DNA of 64,000 bases, taken from NCBI GenBank assembly GCA_037013495.1, contig CM072810.1, positions 33,385,843-33,449,842 on the forward strand. Reading direction: 5' to 3'. Origin of the DNA: Hippophae tibetana. Its lineage: Eukaryota > Streptophyta > Magnoliopsida > Rosales > Elaeagnaceae. Position numbers and translations under genes: made by a program. The notes under the pieces were generated by a model. The model was given only the letters and a program-made list of their open reading frames with translations, was not told the DNA's origin and searched no databases. Shown here one piece after another: positions 1 to 14,041 of this stretch (positions within the stretch are counted from its first letter, which is position 1; the number at the start of each line of letters is the position of its first letter).

Positions 1-227
1 CCAATGAAGAGAAATGGGATCTACTTTCCCAGAGAGTTACTAAATTTCTTAGATAGAATTAACCCTTTTTAGGGGTTTTAGAAAAAAATAATCATAGCTC
101 CAAAATGATTATTTCAATGAATTTGGAGTTGTACTTCTTCCAAATAACATGAAATAATTTGCGGACCACACATATAGGTATTTGAGCTAAAAAATAAATC
201 TAGAACTACGAAGTTGATTAAAAATTT

Positions 228-1407
228 TGAACTCTATATCCAGCAAGAGGATGAAACTTGGAACAAATTCTAATCATGTTTTTCAAACATTATCAACTAC
301 TCGTACAATTTTGGTGGACCTATAAGGAAAGGGCATTAGATTGAGAAATTCCTTACTAGCTTACCTTATCATTTTCAAGCAAAAGTTACCTTGCTTAAAT
401 ACATAAAAATTCCTTGTGAACTTACTGTTAAATGAATCACTTGGGCAAGTATTCGAACTCCATCACTTGTATCCAATATGTCAGCCATCCACTAACGAGG
501 ACGGAAAGAACTTCGCTTTATAGACATCAAGGATAGTGGTCTTAGCGAAGATCTTTTTGACACAGTTGTTAGGAATGGTGACTCTAATACCAATGAATAG
601 AAATGTGATCTACTTTCCTAGAGATTTACTAAATTTCTTAGATAGAATTAGCCCTTTTTTAGGTGTTTTAGAAAAAAATAATCCGAGCTCTAAAATGATT
701 ATTTCAATGAATTTAGAGTTGTACATCTTCCAAACAACATGAAATATTTTGCAGACCACCCATATAGGTATTTGAGCTAAAAAATAAATCTAGAACTACG
801 AAGTTGACCAAAAATTATGAACTCTATATCCAGCAAGAGGATGAAACTTGGAACAAATTCTAATCATGTTTTTCAAACATTATCAACTACTCGTACAATT
901 TTGGTGGACCTATAAGGAAAGGGCATTAGATTGAGAAATTCCTTACTAGCTTACCTTATCATTTTCAAGCAAAAGTTACCTTGCTTAAATACATAAAAAT
1001 TCCTTGTGAACTTACTGTTAAATGAATCACTTGGGCAAGTATTCGAACTCCATCACTTGTATCCAATATGTCAGCCATCCACTAACGAGGACGGAAAGAA
1101 CTTCGCTTTATAGACATCAAGGATAGTGGTCTTAGCGAAGATCTTTTTGACACAGTTGTTAGGAATGGTGACTCTAATACCAATGAATAGAAATGTGATC
1201 TACTTTCCTAGAGATTTACTAAATTTCTTAGATAGAATTAGCCCTTTTTTAGGTGTTTTAGAAAAAAATAATCCGAGCTCTAAAATGATTATTTCAATGA
1301 ATTTAGAGTTGTACATCTTCCAAACAACATGAAATATTTTGCAGACCACCCATATAGGTATTTGACCTAAAAAATAAATCTAGAACTACGAAGTTGACCA
1401 AAAATTA
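228..1407 (+). repeat. Tandem duplication of one A-class monomer (590 bp x 2)
   Basis: Positions from 228 repeat from 818 at an offset of 590 bp. I see one difference over the duplicated stretch, G at 776 against C at 1366. Upstream similarity breaks at 227/817 and downstream similarity breaks at about 902/1492, so the junction lies within 818-902. Both copies carry the A-class markers: TAACGAGGACGG, and ATTTTGG before TGGACC. This looks like a recent single-monomer unequal exchange. Confidence 0.9.
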
Positions 1408-4400
1408 TGAACTCTATATCCAGCAAGAGGATGAAACTTGGAACAAATTCTAATCATGTTTTTCAAACATTATCAACTACTCGTACAATTTGGGGTGGAC
1501 CTATCTGGAAATGGAAATAGATTGAGAAATTCCTTACTAGCTTACCTTATCATTTTCAAGCAAAAGTTACCTTGCTTAAATACATAAAAATTCCTTGCGA
1601 ACTTATTGTTAAATGAATCACTTGGGCAAGTATTCAAACTGCATCACTTGTATCCAATATGTTAGCCATCCACTTTCGAGGTTGGAAAGAGCTTGGCTTT
1701 GTAGACATCAAGGATAGTGGTCTTAGCGAAGATCGTTTTCACACAATTGTTAGAAATGATGACTGTAATACCAATGAAGAGAAATGGGATCTACTTTCCT
1801 AGAGAGTTACTAAATTTCTTAAATAGAATTAACCCTTTTTAGGGGTTTTATAAAAAAAATAATCCGAGCTCCAAAATGATTATTTCAATGAATTTAGAGT
1901 TGTACTTCTTCCAAACAACATGAAATATTTTGCATACCACTCATATAGGTATTTGAGCTAAAAAAGAAATCTAGAACTACGAAGTTGACCAAAAATTTTG
2001 AACTCTATATCAAGCAAAAGGATGAAACTTGGAACAAATTCTAATCTTGTTTTTCAAACACTATCAACTACTCGTACAATTTGGGTGGACCTATATGGAA
2101 AGGGAAATAGATTGAGAAATTCCTTACTAGCTTACCTTATCATTTTCAAGCAAAAGTTACCTTGCTTAAATACATGAAAAATCCTTGTGAACTTACTGTT
2201 AAATGAATGACTTGGGCAAGTATTTGAACTGCATCACTTGTATCCAATATGTCAGCCATCCACTTACGAGGACACAAAGAACTTGGCTTTATAGACATCA
2301 AGGATAGTGGTCTTAGCGAAGATCTTTTTGACACAGTTTTTAGGAATGATGACTCTAATACCAATGAAGAGAAATGGGATCTACTTTCCTAGAGAGTTAC
2401 TAAATTTCTTAGATAGAATTAACCCTTTTTAGGGGTTTTAGAAAAAAATAATCCGATCTCCAAAATGATTATTTAATGAATTTAGAGTTGTACTTCTTCC
2501 AAACAACATGAAATATTTTGCAGACCACTCATATAGGTATTTGAGCTAAAAAATAAATCTAGAACTACGAAGTTGACCAAAAATTTTGAACTCTATATCC
2601 AGCAAGAGGATGAAACTTGGAACAAATTCTAATCATGTTTTTCAAACATTATCAACTACTCGTACAATTTGGGTGGACCTATAAGGAAAGGGCATTACAT
2701 TGAGAAATTCCTTACTAGCTTACCTTATCATTTTCAAGAAAAAGTTACCTTGCTTAAATACATGAAAAATCCTTGTGAACTTACTGTTAAATGAATCACT
2801 TGGGCAAGTATTCGAACTGCATCACTTGTATCCAATATGTCAGCCATCCACTTACGAGGACACAAAGAACATGGCTTTATAGACATCAAGGATTGTGGTC
2901 TTAGCGAAGATCTTTTTGACACAGTTTTTAGGAATGATGACTCTAATACCAATGAAGAGAAATGGGATCTACTTTCCCAGAGAGTTACTAAATTTCTTAG
3001 ATAGAATTAACCCTTTTTAGGGGTTTTAGAAAAAAATAATCATAGCTCCAAAATGATTATTTCAATGAATTTGGAGTTGTACTTCTTCCAAATAACATGA
3101 AATAATTTGCAGACCACACATATAGGTATTTGAGCTAAAAAATAAATCTAGAACTACGAAGTTGATTAAAAATTTTGAACTCTATATCCAGCAAGAGGAT
3201 GAAACTTGGAACAAATTCTAATCATGTTTTTCAAACATTATCAACTACTCGTACAATTTGGGTGGACCTATAAGGAAAGGGAAGTAGATTGAGAAATTCC
3301 TTACTAGCTTACTTTATCTTTTTCAAGCAAAAGTTACCTTGCTTAAATACATGAAAAATCCTTGTGAACTTACTGTTAAATGAATCACTTGGGCAAGTAT
3401 TCGAACTGCATCACTTGTATCCAATATGTCAGCCATCCCCTTATGAGGACACAAAGAACATGGCTTTATAGACATCAAGGATAGTGGTCTTAGCCAAGAT
3501 CTTTTTGACACAGTTTTTAGGAATGATGACTCTAATACCAATGAATAGAAATGGGATCTACTTTCCTAGAGATTTACTAAATTTCTTAGATAGAATTAGC
3601 CCTTTTTTAGGGATTTTAGAAAAAAATAATCCGACCTCTAAAATGATTATTTCAATGAATTTAGAGTTGTACTTCTTCCAAACAACATGAAATATTTTGC
3701 AGACCACCCATATAGGTATTTGAGCTAAAAAATAAATCTAGAACTACGAAGTTGACCAAAAAATTTGAACTCTATATCCAGCAGGAGGATGAAACTTGGA
3801 ACAAATTCTAATCATGTTTTTCAAACATTATCAACTACTCGTACAATTTGGGTGAACCTATCTGGAAAGGGAAAGAGATTGAGAAATTCCTTACTAGCTT
3901 ACCTTATCATTTTCAAGCAAAAGTTACCTTGCTTAAATACATAAAAATTCCTTGTGAACTTACTGTTAAATGAATCACTTGGGCAAGTATTCGAACTGCA
4001 TCACTTGTATCCAATATGTCAGCCATCCACTAACGAGGACGGAAAGAACATGGCTTTATAGACATCAAGGATAGTGGTCTTAGCGAAGATCTTTTTGACA
4101 CAGTTTTTAGGAATGGTGACTCTAATACCAATGAATAGAAATGGGATCTACTTTCCTAGAGATTTACTAAATTTCTTAGATAGAATTAGCCCTTTTTTAG
4201 GGGTTTTAGAAAAAAATAATCCGAGCTCTAAAATGATTATTTCAATGAATTTAGAGTTGTACATCTTCCAAACAACATGAAATATTTTGCAGACCACCCA
4301 TATTGGTATTTGAGCTAAAAAATAAATCTAGAACTACGAAGTTGACCAAAAATTATGAACTCTATATCCAGCAAGAGGATGAAACTTGGAACAAATTCTA

Positions 4401-6959
4401 ATCATGTTTTTCAAACATTATCAACTACTCGTACAATTTGGGGTGGACCTATCTGGAAATGGAAATAGATTGAGAAATTCCTTACTAGCTTACCTTATCA
4501 TTTTCAAGCAAAAGTTACCTTGCTTAAATACATAAAAATTCCTTGCGAACTTATTGTTAAATGAATCACTTGGGCAAGTATTCAAACTGCATCACTTGTA
4601 TCCAATATGTTAGCCATCCACTTTCGAGGTTGGAAAGAGCTTGGCTTTGTAGACATCAAGGATAGTGGTCTTAGCGAAGATCGTTTTCACACAATTGTTA
4701 GAAATGATGACTGTAATACCAATGAAGAGAAATGGGATCTACTTTCCTAGAGAGTTACTAAATTTCTTAAATAGAATTAACCCTTTTTAGGGGTTTTATA
4801 AAAAAAATAATCCGAGCTCCAAAATGATTATTTCAATGAATTTAGAGTTGTACTTCTTCCAAACAACATGAAATATTTTGCATACCACTCATATAGGTAT
4901 TTGAGCTAAAAAAAAATCAAGAACTACAAAGTTGACCAAAAATTTTGAACTCTATATCAAGCAAAAGGATGAAACTTGGAACAAATTCTAATCTTGTTTT
5001 TCAAACACTATCAATTACTCGTACAATTTGGGTGGACCTATATGGAAAGGGAAATAGATTGAGAAATTCCTTACTAGCTTACCTTATCATTTTCAAGCAA
5101 AAGTTACCTTGCTTAAATACATGAAAAATCCTTGTGAACTTACTGTTAAATGAATGACTTGGGCAAGTATTCGAACTGCATCACTTGTATCCAATATGTC
5201 AGCCATCCACTTACGAGGACACAAAGAAATTGGCTTTATAGACATCAAGGATAGTGGTCTTAGCGAAGATCTTTTTGACACAGTTTTTAGGAATGATGAC
5301 TCTAATACCAATGAAGAGAAATGGGATCTACTTTCCCAGAGAGTTACTAAATTTCTTAGATAGAATTAACCCTTTTTAGGGGTTTTAGAAAAAAATAATC
5401 CGATCTCCAAAATGATTATTTCAATGAATTTAGAGTTGTACTTCTTCCAAATAACATGAAATAATTTGCAGACTACACATATAGGTATTTGAGCTAAAAA
5501 ATAAATCTAGAACTACGAACTTGATTAAAAATTTTGAACTCTATATCCAGCAAGAGGATGAAACTTGGAACAAATTCTAATCATGTTTTTCAAACATTAT
5601 CAACTACTCGTACAATTTGGCTGGACCTATAAGGAAAGGGCATTAGATTGAGAAATTCCTTACTAGCTAACCTTATCATTTTCAAGAAAAAGTTAACTTG
5701 CTTAAATACATGAAAAATCTTTGTGCACTTACTGTTAAGCATTAGATTGAGAAATTCCTTACTAGCTTACCTTATCATTTTCAAGAAAAAGTTACCTTGC
5801 TTAAATACATGAAAAATCTTTGTGAACTTACTGTTAAATGAATCACTTGGGCAAGTATTCGAACTGCATCACTTGTATCCAATATGTCAGCCATCCACTT
5901 ACGAGGACACAAAGAACTTGGCTTTATAGACATCAAGGATTGTGGTCTTAGCGAATATCTTTTTGACACAGTTTTTAGGAATGATGACTCTAATACCAAT
6001 GAAGAGAAATGGGATCTACTTTCCCAGAGAGTTACTAAATTTCTTAGATAGAATTAACCCTTTTTAGGGGTTTTAGAAAAAAATAATCATAGCTCCAAAA
6101 TGATTATTTCAATGAATTTGGAGTTGTACTTCTTCCAAATAACATGAAATAATTTGCAGACCACACATATAGGTATTTGAGCTAAAAAATAAATCTAGAA
6201 CTACGAAGTTGATTAAAAATTTTGAACTCTATATCCAGCAAGAGGATGAAACATGTAACAAATTCTAATCATGTTTTTCAAACATTATCAACTACTCGTA
6301 CAATTTGGGTGGACCTATAAGGAAAGGGAAGTAGATTGAGAAATTCCTTACTAGCTTACTTTATCTTTTTCAAGCAAAAGTTACCTTGCTTAAATACATG
6401 AAAAATCCTTGTGAACTTACTGTTAAATGAATCACTTGGGCAAGTATTCGAACTGCATCACTTGTATCCAATATGTCAGCCATCCACTTATGAGGACACA
6501 AAGAACTTGGCTTTATAGACATCAAGGATAGTGGTCTTAGCCAAGATCTTTTTGACACAGTTTTTAGGAATGATGACTCTAATACCAATGAATAGAAATG
6601 GGATCTACTTTCCTAGAGATTTACTAAATTTCTTAGATAGAATTAGCCCTTTTTTAGGGGTTTTAGAAAAAAATAATCCGAGCTCTAAAATGATTATTTC
6701 AATGAATTTAGAGTTGTACTTCTTCCAAACAACATGAAATATTTTGCAGACCACCCATATAGGTATTTGAGCTAAAAAATAAATCTAGAACTACGAAGTT
6801 GACCAAAAATTATGAACTCTATATCCAGCAAGAGGATGAAACTTGGAACAAATTCTAATCATGTTTTTCAAACATTATCAACTACTCGTACAATTTTGGT
6901 GGACCTATAAGGAAAGGGCATTAGATTGAGAAATTCCTTACTAGCTTACCTTATCATTT
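965..6959 (+). repeat. Pentamer higher-order repeat, two copies (A-B-C-D-E)
   Basis: Monomers at 965 (A), 1556 (B), 2146 (C), 2734 (D) and 3323 (E) are followed in the same order by 3913, 4504, 5093, 5781 and 6370, at an offset of about 2947-3047 bp. The larger offset comes from a 99-bp insertion in the second D monomer. Matching B copies share TCTGGAAATGG, and matching C copies share AATCTTG and TATCAAGCAAAAGG. The D copies differ upstream (GTTGACC against TTGATTAA), so the unit has been partly reshuffled. The A copy at 6960 resembles 965 more than 3913. Confidence 0.8.
5640..5837 (+). repeat. 99-bp partial tandem duplication inside a monomer
   Basis: Positions 5640-5738 and 5739-5837 are direct copies of the same 99-bp monomer segment, starting at GCATTAGATTGAG and ending at ACTGTTAA. 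They differ at three positions (CTAAC/CTTAC, TTAAC/TTACC, GTGCAC/GTGAAC). In each case the first copy has the variant not seen in other monomers. This is the only place in the window where the monomer phase jumps by a large non-multiple of 589. Confidence 0.95.
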
Positions 6960-8729
6960 TCAAGCAAAAGTTACCTTGCTTAAATACATAAAAATTCCTT
7001 GTGAACTTACTGTTAAATGAATCACTTGGGCAAGTATTCGAACTGCATCACTTGTATCCAATATGTCAGCCATCCACTAACGAGGACGGAAAGAACTTCG
7101 CTTTATAGACATCAAGGATAGTGGTCTTAGCGAAGATCTTTTTGACACAGTTGTTAGGAATGGTGACTCTAATACCAATGAATAGAAATGTGATCTACTT
7201 TCCTAGAGATTTACTAAATTTCTTAGATAGAATTAGCCCTTTTTTAGGTGTTTTAGAAAAAAATAATCCGAGCTCTAAAATGATTATTTCAATGAATTTA
7301 GAGTTGTACATCTTCCAAACAACATGAAATATTTTGCAGACCACCCATATAGGTATTTGAGCTAAAAAATAAATCTAGAACTACGAAGTTGACCAAAAAT
7401 TATGAACTCTATATCCAGCAAGAGGATGAAACTTGGAACAAATTCTAATCATGTTTTTCAAACATTATCAACTACTCGTACAATTTGGGGTGGACCTATC
7501 TGGAAATGGAAATAGATTGAGAAATTCCTTACTAGCTTACCTTATCATTTTCAAGCAAAAGTTACCTTGCTTAAATACATAAAAATTCCTTGCGAACTTA
7601 TTGTTAAATGAATCACTTGGGCAAGTATTCAAACTGCATCACTTGTATCCAATATGTCAGCCATCCACTTTCAAGGTTGGAAAGAGCTTGGCTTTGTAGA
7701 CATCAAGGATAGTGGTCTTAGCGAATATCTTTTTGACACAGTTTTTAGGAATGATGACTGTAATACCAATGAAGAGAAATGGGATCTACTTTCCTAGAGA
7801 GTTACTAAATTTCTTAAATAGAATTAACCCTTTTTAGGGGTTTTATAAAAAAAATAATCCGATCTCCAAAATGATTATTTCAATGAATTTAGAGTTGTAC
7901 TTCTTCCAAACAACATGAAATATTTTGCAGACCACTCATATAGGTATTTGAGCTAAAAAATAAATCTAGAACTACGAAGTTGATTAAAAATTTTGAACTC
8001 TATATCCAGCAAGAGGATGAAACTTGGAACAAATTCTAATCATGTTTTTCAAACATTATCAACTACTCGTACAATTTGGGTGGACCTATAAGGAAAGGGA
8101 AGTAGATTGAGAAATTCCTTACTAGCTTACTTTATCTTTTTCAAGCAAAAGTTACCTTGCTTAAATACATGAAAAATCCTTGTGAACTTACTGTTAAATG
8201 AATCACTTGGGCAAGTATTCGAACTGCATCACTTGTATCCAATATGTCAGCCATCCACTTATGAGGACACAAAGAACTTGGCTTTATAGACATCAAGGAT
8301 AGTGGTCTTAGCCAAGATCTTTTTGACACAGTTTTTAGGAATGATGACTCTAATACCAATGAAGAGAAATGGGATCTACTTTCCCAGAGAGTTACTAAAT
8401 TTCTTAGATAGAATTAACCCTTTTTAGGGGTTTTAGAAAAAAATAATCATAGCTCCAAAATGATTATTTCAATGAATTTGGAGTTGTACTTCTTCCAAAC
8501 AAAATGAAATATTTTGCAGACCACTCATATAGGTATTTGAGCTAAAAAATAAATCTAGAACTATGAAGTTGACCAAAAATTTTGAACTCTATATCCAGTA
8601 AGAGGATGAAACTTGGAACAAATTCTAATCATGTTTTTCAAACATTATCAACTACTCGTACAATTTGGGTGGACCTATAAGGAAAGGGCATTAGATTGAG
8701 AAATTCCTTACTAGCTTACCTTATCATTT
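6960..8729 (+). repeat. Irregular A-B'-E segment with a hybrid B monomer
   Basis: An A monomer (6960) is followed by a B monomer (7551) whose first part is B-type (TTGCGAACTTATTG, CAAGGTTGG). It then switches to a non-B sequence (GAATATCTTTTTGACACAG) and back to B-like variants (GACTGTAATACC, CTTAAATAG). An E monomer (8141) follows directly, so the C and D positions of the pentamer are missing. The mosaic pattern suggests gene conversion or unequal exchange between classes. Confidence 0.7.
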
Positions 8730-8739
8730 TCAAGAAAAA

Positions 8740-11700
8740 GTTACCTTGCTTAAATACATGAAAAATCCTTGTGAACTTACTGTTAAATGAATCACTTGGG
8801 CAAGTATTCGAACTGCATCACTTGTATCCAATATGTCAGCCATCCACTTATGAGGACACAAAGAACTTGGCTTTATAGACATCAAGGATAGTGGTCTTAG
8901 CCAAGATCTTTTTGACACAGTTTTTAGGAATGATGACTCTAATACCAATGAATAGAAATGGGATCTACTTTCCTAGAGATTTACTAAATTTCTTAGATAG
9001 AATTAGCCCTTTTTTAGGGGTTTTAGAAAAAAATAATCCGAGCTCTAAAATGATTATTTAAATGAATTTAGAGTTGTACTTCTTCCAAACAACATGAAAT
9101 ATTTTGCAGACCACCCATATAGGTATTTGAGCTAAAAAATAAATCTAGAACTACGAAGTTGACCAAAAAATTTGAACTCTATATCCAGCAAGAGGATGAA
9201 ACTTGGAACAAATTCTAATCATGTTTTTCAAACATTATCAACTACTCGTACAATTTGGGGTGGACCTATCTGGAAAAGGAAAGAGATTGAGAAATTCCTT
9301 ACTAGCTTACCTTATCATTTTCAAGCAAAAGTTACCTTGCTTAAATACATAAAAATTTCTTGTGAACTTACTGTTAAATGAATCACTTGGGCAAGTATTC
9401 GAACTGCATCACTTGTATCCAATATGTCAGCCATCCACTAACGAGGACGGAAAGAACTTGGCTTTATAGACATCAAGGATAGTGGTCTTAGCGAAGATCT
9501 TTTTGACACAGTTTTTAGGAATGGTGACTCTAATACCAATGAATAGAAATGGGATCTACTTTCCTAGAGATTTACTAAATTTCTTAGATAGAATTAGCCC
9601 TTTTTTAGGGGTTTTAGAAAAAAATAATTCGAGCTCTAAAATGATTATTTCAATGAATTTAGAGTTGTACATCTTCCAAACAACATGAAATATTTTGCAG
9701 ACCACCCATATAGGTATTTGAGCTAAAAAATAAATCTAGAACTACGAAGTTGACCAAAAATTATGAACTCTATATCCAGCAAGAGGATGAAACTTGGAAC
9801 AAATTCTAATCATGTTTTTCAAACATTATCAACTACTCGTACAATTTGGGGTGGACCTATCTGGAAAGGGAAATAGATTGAGAAATTCCTTAGTAGCTTA
9901 CCTTATCATTTTCAAGCAAAAGTTACCTTGCTTAAATACATAAAAATTCCTTGCGAACTTATTGTTAAATGAATCACTTGGGGAAGTATTCAAACTGCAT
10001 CACTTGTATCCAATATGTTAGCCATCCACTTTCAAGGTTGGAAAGAGCTTGGCTTTGTAGACATCAAGGATAGTGGTCTTAGCGAAGATCGTTTTCACAC
10101 AATTGTTAGAAATGATGACTGTAATACCAATGAAGAGAAATGGGATCTACTTTCATAGAGAGTTACTAAATTTCTTAAATAGAATTAACCCTTTTTAGGG
10201 GTTTTATAAAAAAAATAATCCGAGCTCCAAAATGATTATTTCAATGAATTTAGAGTTGTACTTCTTCCAAATAACATGAAATATTTTGCATACCACTCAT
10301 ATAGGTATTTGAGCTAAAAAATAAATCTAGAACTACGAAGTTGACCAAAAATTTTGAACTCTATATCAAGCAAAAGGATGAAACTTGGAACAAATTCTAA
10401 TCTTGTTTATCAAACACTATCAACTACTCGTACAATTTGGGTGGACCTATATGGAAAGGGAAATAGATTGAGAAATTCCTTACTAGCTTACCTTATCATT
10501 TTCAAGCAAAAGTTACCTTGCTTAAATACATGAAAAATCCTTGTGAACTTACTGTTAAATGAATGACTTGGGCAAGTATTCGAACTGCATCACTTGTATC
10601 CAATATGTCAGCCATCCACTTACGAGGACACAAAGAACCTGGCTTTATAGACATCAAGGATTGTGGTCTTAGCGAATATCTTTTTGACACAGTTTTTAGG
10701 AATGATGACTCTAATACCAATGAAGAGAAATGGGATCTACTTTCCCAGAGAGTTACTAAATTTCTTAGATAGAATTAACCCTTTTTAGGGGTTTTAGAAA
10801 AAAATAATCATAGCTCCAAAATGATTATTTCAATGAATTTGGAGTTGTACTTCTTCCAAATAACATGAAATAATTTGCAGACCACACATATAGGTATTTG
10901 AGCTAAAAAATAAATCTAGAACTACGAAGTTGATTAAAAATTTTGAACTCTATATCCAGCAAGAGGATGAAACATGTAACAAATTCTAATCATGTTTTTC
11001 AAACATTATCAACTACTCGTACAATTTGGGTGGACCTATAAGGAAAGGGAAGTAGATTGAGAAATTCCTTACTAGCTTACTTTATCTTTTTCAAGCAAAA
11101 GTTACCTTGCTTAAATACATGAAAAATCCTTGTGAACTTACTGTTAAATGAATCACTTGGGCAAGTATTCGAACTGCATCACTTGTATCCAATATGTCAG
11201 CCATCCACTTATGAGGACACAAAGAACTTGGCTTTATAGACATCAAGGATAGTGGTCTTAGCCAAGATCTTTTTGACACAGTTTTTAGGAATGATGACTC
11301 TAATACCAATGAATAGAAATGGGATCTACTTTCCTAGAGATTTACTAAATTTCTTAGATAGAATTAGCCCTTTTTTAGGGGTTTTAGAAAAAAATAATCC
11401 GAGCTCTAAAATGATTATTTAAATGAATTTAGAGTTGTACTTCTTCCAAACAACATGAAATATTTTGCAGACCACCCATATAGGTATTTGAGCTAAAAAA
11501 TAAATCTAGAACTACGAAGTTGACCAAAAAATTTGAACTCTATATCCAGCAAGAGGATGAAACTTGGAACAAATTCTAATCATGTTTTTCAAACATTATC
11601 AACTACTCGTACAATTTGGGTGGACCTATCTGGAAAAGGAAAGAGATTGAGAAATTCCTTACTAGCTTACCTTATCATTTTCAAGCAAAAGTTACCTTGC

Positions 11701-13568
11701 TTAAATACATAAAAATTTCTTGTGAACTTACTGTTAAATGAATCACTTGGGCAAGTATTCGAACTGCATCACTTGTATCCAATATGTCAGCCATCCACTA
11801 ACGAGGACGGAAAGAACTTGGCTTTATAGACATCAAGGATAGTGGTCTTAGCGAAGATCTTTTTGACACAGTTTTTAGGAATGGTGACTCTAATACCAAT
11901 GAATAGAAATGGGATCTACTTTCCTAGAGATTTACTAAATTTCTTAGATAGAATTAGCCCTTTTTTAGGGGTTTTAGAAAAAAATAATTCGAGCTCTAAA
12001 ATGATTATTTCAATGAATTTAGAGTTGTACATCTTCCAAACAACATGAAATATTTTGCAGACCACCCATATAGGTATTTGAGCTAAAAAATAAATCTAGA
12101 ACTACGAAGTTGACCAAAAATTATGAACTCTATATCCAGCAAGAGGATGAAACTTGGAACAAATTCTAATCATGTTTTTCAAACATTATCAACTACTCGT
12201 ACAATTTGGGGTGGACCTATCTGGAAAGGGAAATAGATTGAGAAATTCCTTAGTAGCTTACCTTATCATTTTCAAGCAAAAGTTACCTTGCTTAAATACA
12301 TAAAAATTCCTTGCGAACTTATTGTTAAATGAATCACTTGGGGAAGTATTCGAACTGCATCACTTGTATCCAATATGTTAGCCATCCACTTTCAAGGTTG
12401 GAAAGAGCTTGGCTTTGTAGACATCAAGGATAGTGGTCTTAGCGAAGATCGTTTTCACACAATTGTTAGAAATGATGACTGTAATACCAATGAAGAGAAA
12501 TGAGATCTACTTTCCTAGAGAGTTACTAAATTTCTTAAATAGAATTAACCCTTTTTAGGGGTTTTATAAAAAAAATAATCCGAGCTCCAAAATGATTATT
12601 TCAATGAATTTAGAGTTGTACTTCTTCCAAACAACATGAAATATTTTGCATACCACTCATATAGGTATTTGAGCTAAAAAATAAATCTAGAACTACGAAG
12701 TTGACCAAAAATTTTGAACTCTATATCAAGCAAAAGGATGAAACTTGGAACAAATTCTAATCTTGTTTATCAAACACTATCAACTACTCGTACAATTTGG
12801 GTGGACCTATATGGAAAGGGAAATAGATTGAGAAATTCCTTACTAGCTTACCTTATCATTTTCAAGCAAAAGTTACCTTGCTTAAATACATGAAAAATCC
12901 TTGTGAACTTACTGTTAAATGAATGACTTGGGCAAGTATTCGAACTGCATCACTTGTATCCAATATGTCAGCCATCCACTTACGAGGACACAAAGAACCT
13001 GGCTTTATAGACATCAAGGATTGTGGTCTTAGCGAATATCTTTTTGACACAGTTTTTAGGAATGATGACTCTAATACCAATGAAGAGAAATGGGATCTAC
13101 TTTCCCAGAGAGTTACTAAATTTCTTAGATAGAATTAACCCTTTTTAGGGGTTTTAGAAAAAAATAATCATAGCTCCAAAATGATTATTTCAATGAATTT
13201 GGAGTTGTACTTCTTCCAAATAACATGAAATAATTTGCAGACCACACATATAGGTATTTGAGCTAAAAAATAAATCTAGAACTACGAAGTTGATTAAAAA
13301 TTTTGAACTCTATATCCAGCAAGAGGATGAAACATGTAACAAATTCTAATCATGTTTTTCAAACATTATCAACTACTCGTACAATTTGGGTGGACCTATA
13401 AGGAAAGTTAAGTAGATTGAGAAATTCCTTACTAGCTTACTTTATCTTTTTCAAGCAAAAGTTACCTTGCTTAAATACATGAAAAATCCTTGTGAACTTA
13501 CTGTTAAATGAATCACTTGGGCAAGTATTCGAACTGCATCACTTGTATCCAATATGTCAGCCATCCAC
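8740..13568 (+). repeat. Tetramer higher-order repeat, two copies (2360-bp period)
   Basis: The A-B-C-E series at 9321, 9912, 10502 and 11091 recurs at 11681, 12272, 12862 and 13451, with an offset of 2360 bp. Shared private markers include ATTATTTAAATGAA (near 9055 and 11415), TTTCTTGTG in A, CTTAGTAGC and TTGGGGAAG in B, TTGTTTATCAAACAC in C, and GAAACATGTAAC in E. The second copy ends in a hybrid monomer where similarity to the first copy stops near 13568. Confidence 0.85.
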
Positions 13569-14041
13569 TAACGAGGACGGAAAGAACTTGGCTTTATAGA
13601 CATCAAGGATAGTGGTCTTAGCGAAGATCTTTTTGACACAGTTTTTAGGAATGGTGACTCTAATACCAATGAATAGAAATGGGATCTACTTTCCTAGAGA
13701 TTTACTAAATTTCTTAGATAGAATTAGCCCTTTTTTAGGGGTTTTAGAAAAAAATAATTCGAGCTCTAAAATGATTATTTCAATGAATTTAGAGTTGTAC
13801 ATCTTCCAAACAACATGAAATATTTTGCAGACCACCCATATAGGTATTTGAGCTAAAAAATAAATCTAGAACTACGAAGTTGACCAAAAATTATGAACTC
13901 TATATCCAGCAAGAGGATGAAACTTGGAACAAATTCTAATCATGTTTTTCAAACATTATCAACTACTCGTACAATTTGGGGTGGACCTATCTGGAAAGGG
14001 AAATAGATTGAGAAATTCCTTAGTAGCTTACCTTATCATTT
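13451..14041 (+). repeat. Hybrid E/A monomer marking a one-monomer deletion
   Basis: The left part of this monomer, with its upstream flank, is E-type (GAAACATGTAAC upstream, TTTATCTTTTTCAAG). From about 13569 it becomes A-type (TAACGAGGACGG, GAATGGTGACTC). In the previous tetramer E (11091) and A (11681) are separate, so this is the expected product of unequal crossover between E and A, fusing them and removing about 590 bp. The exchange point lies in the shared stretch before 13569. The same hybrid recurs at 28772, with the private marker GAAAGTTAAG at about 13407 and 28730. Confidence 0.85.

Noticed and set aside
5640..5837. Transposon insertion with target-site duplication in the lengthened monomer
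   Set aside because: The extra 99 bp is a direct copy of the adjacent monomer sequence. There are no terminal repeats or foreign sequence.
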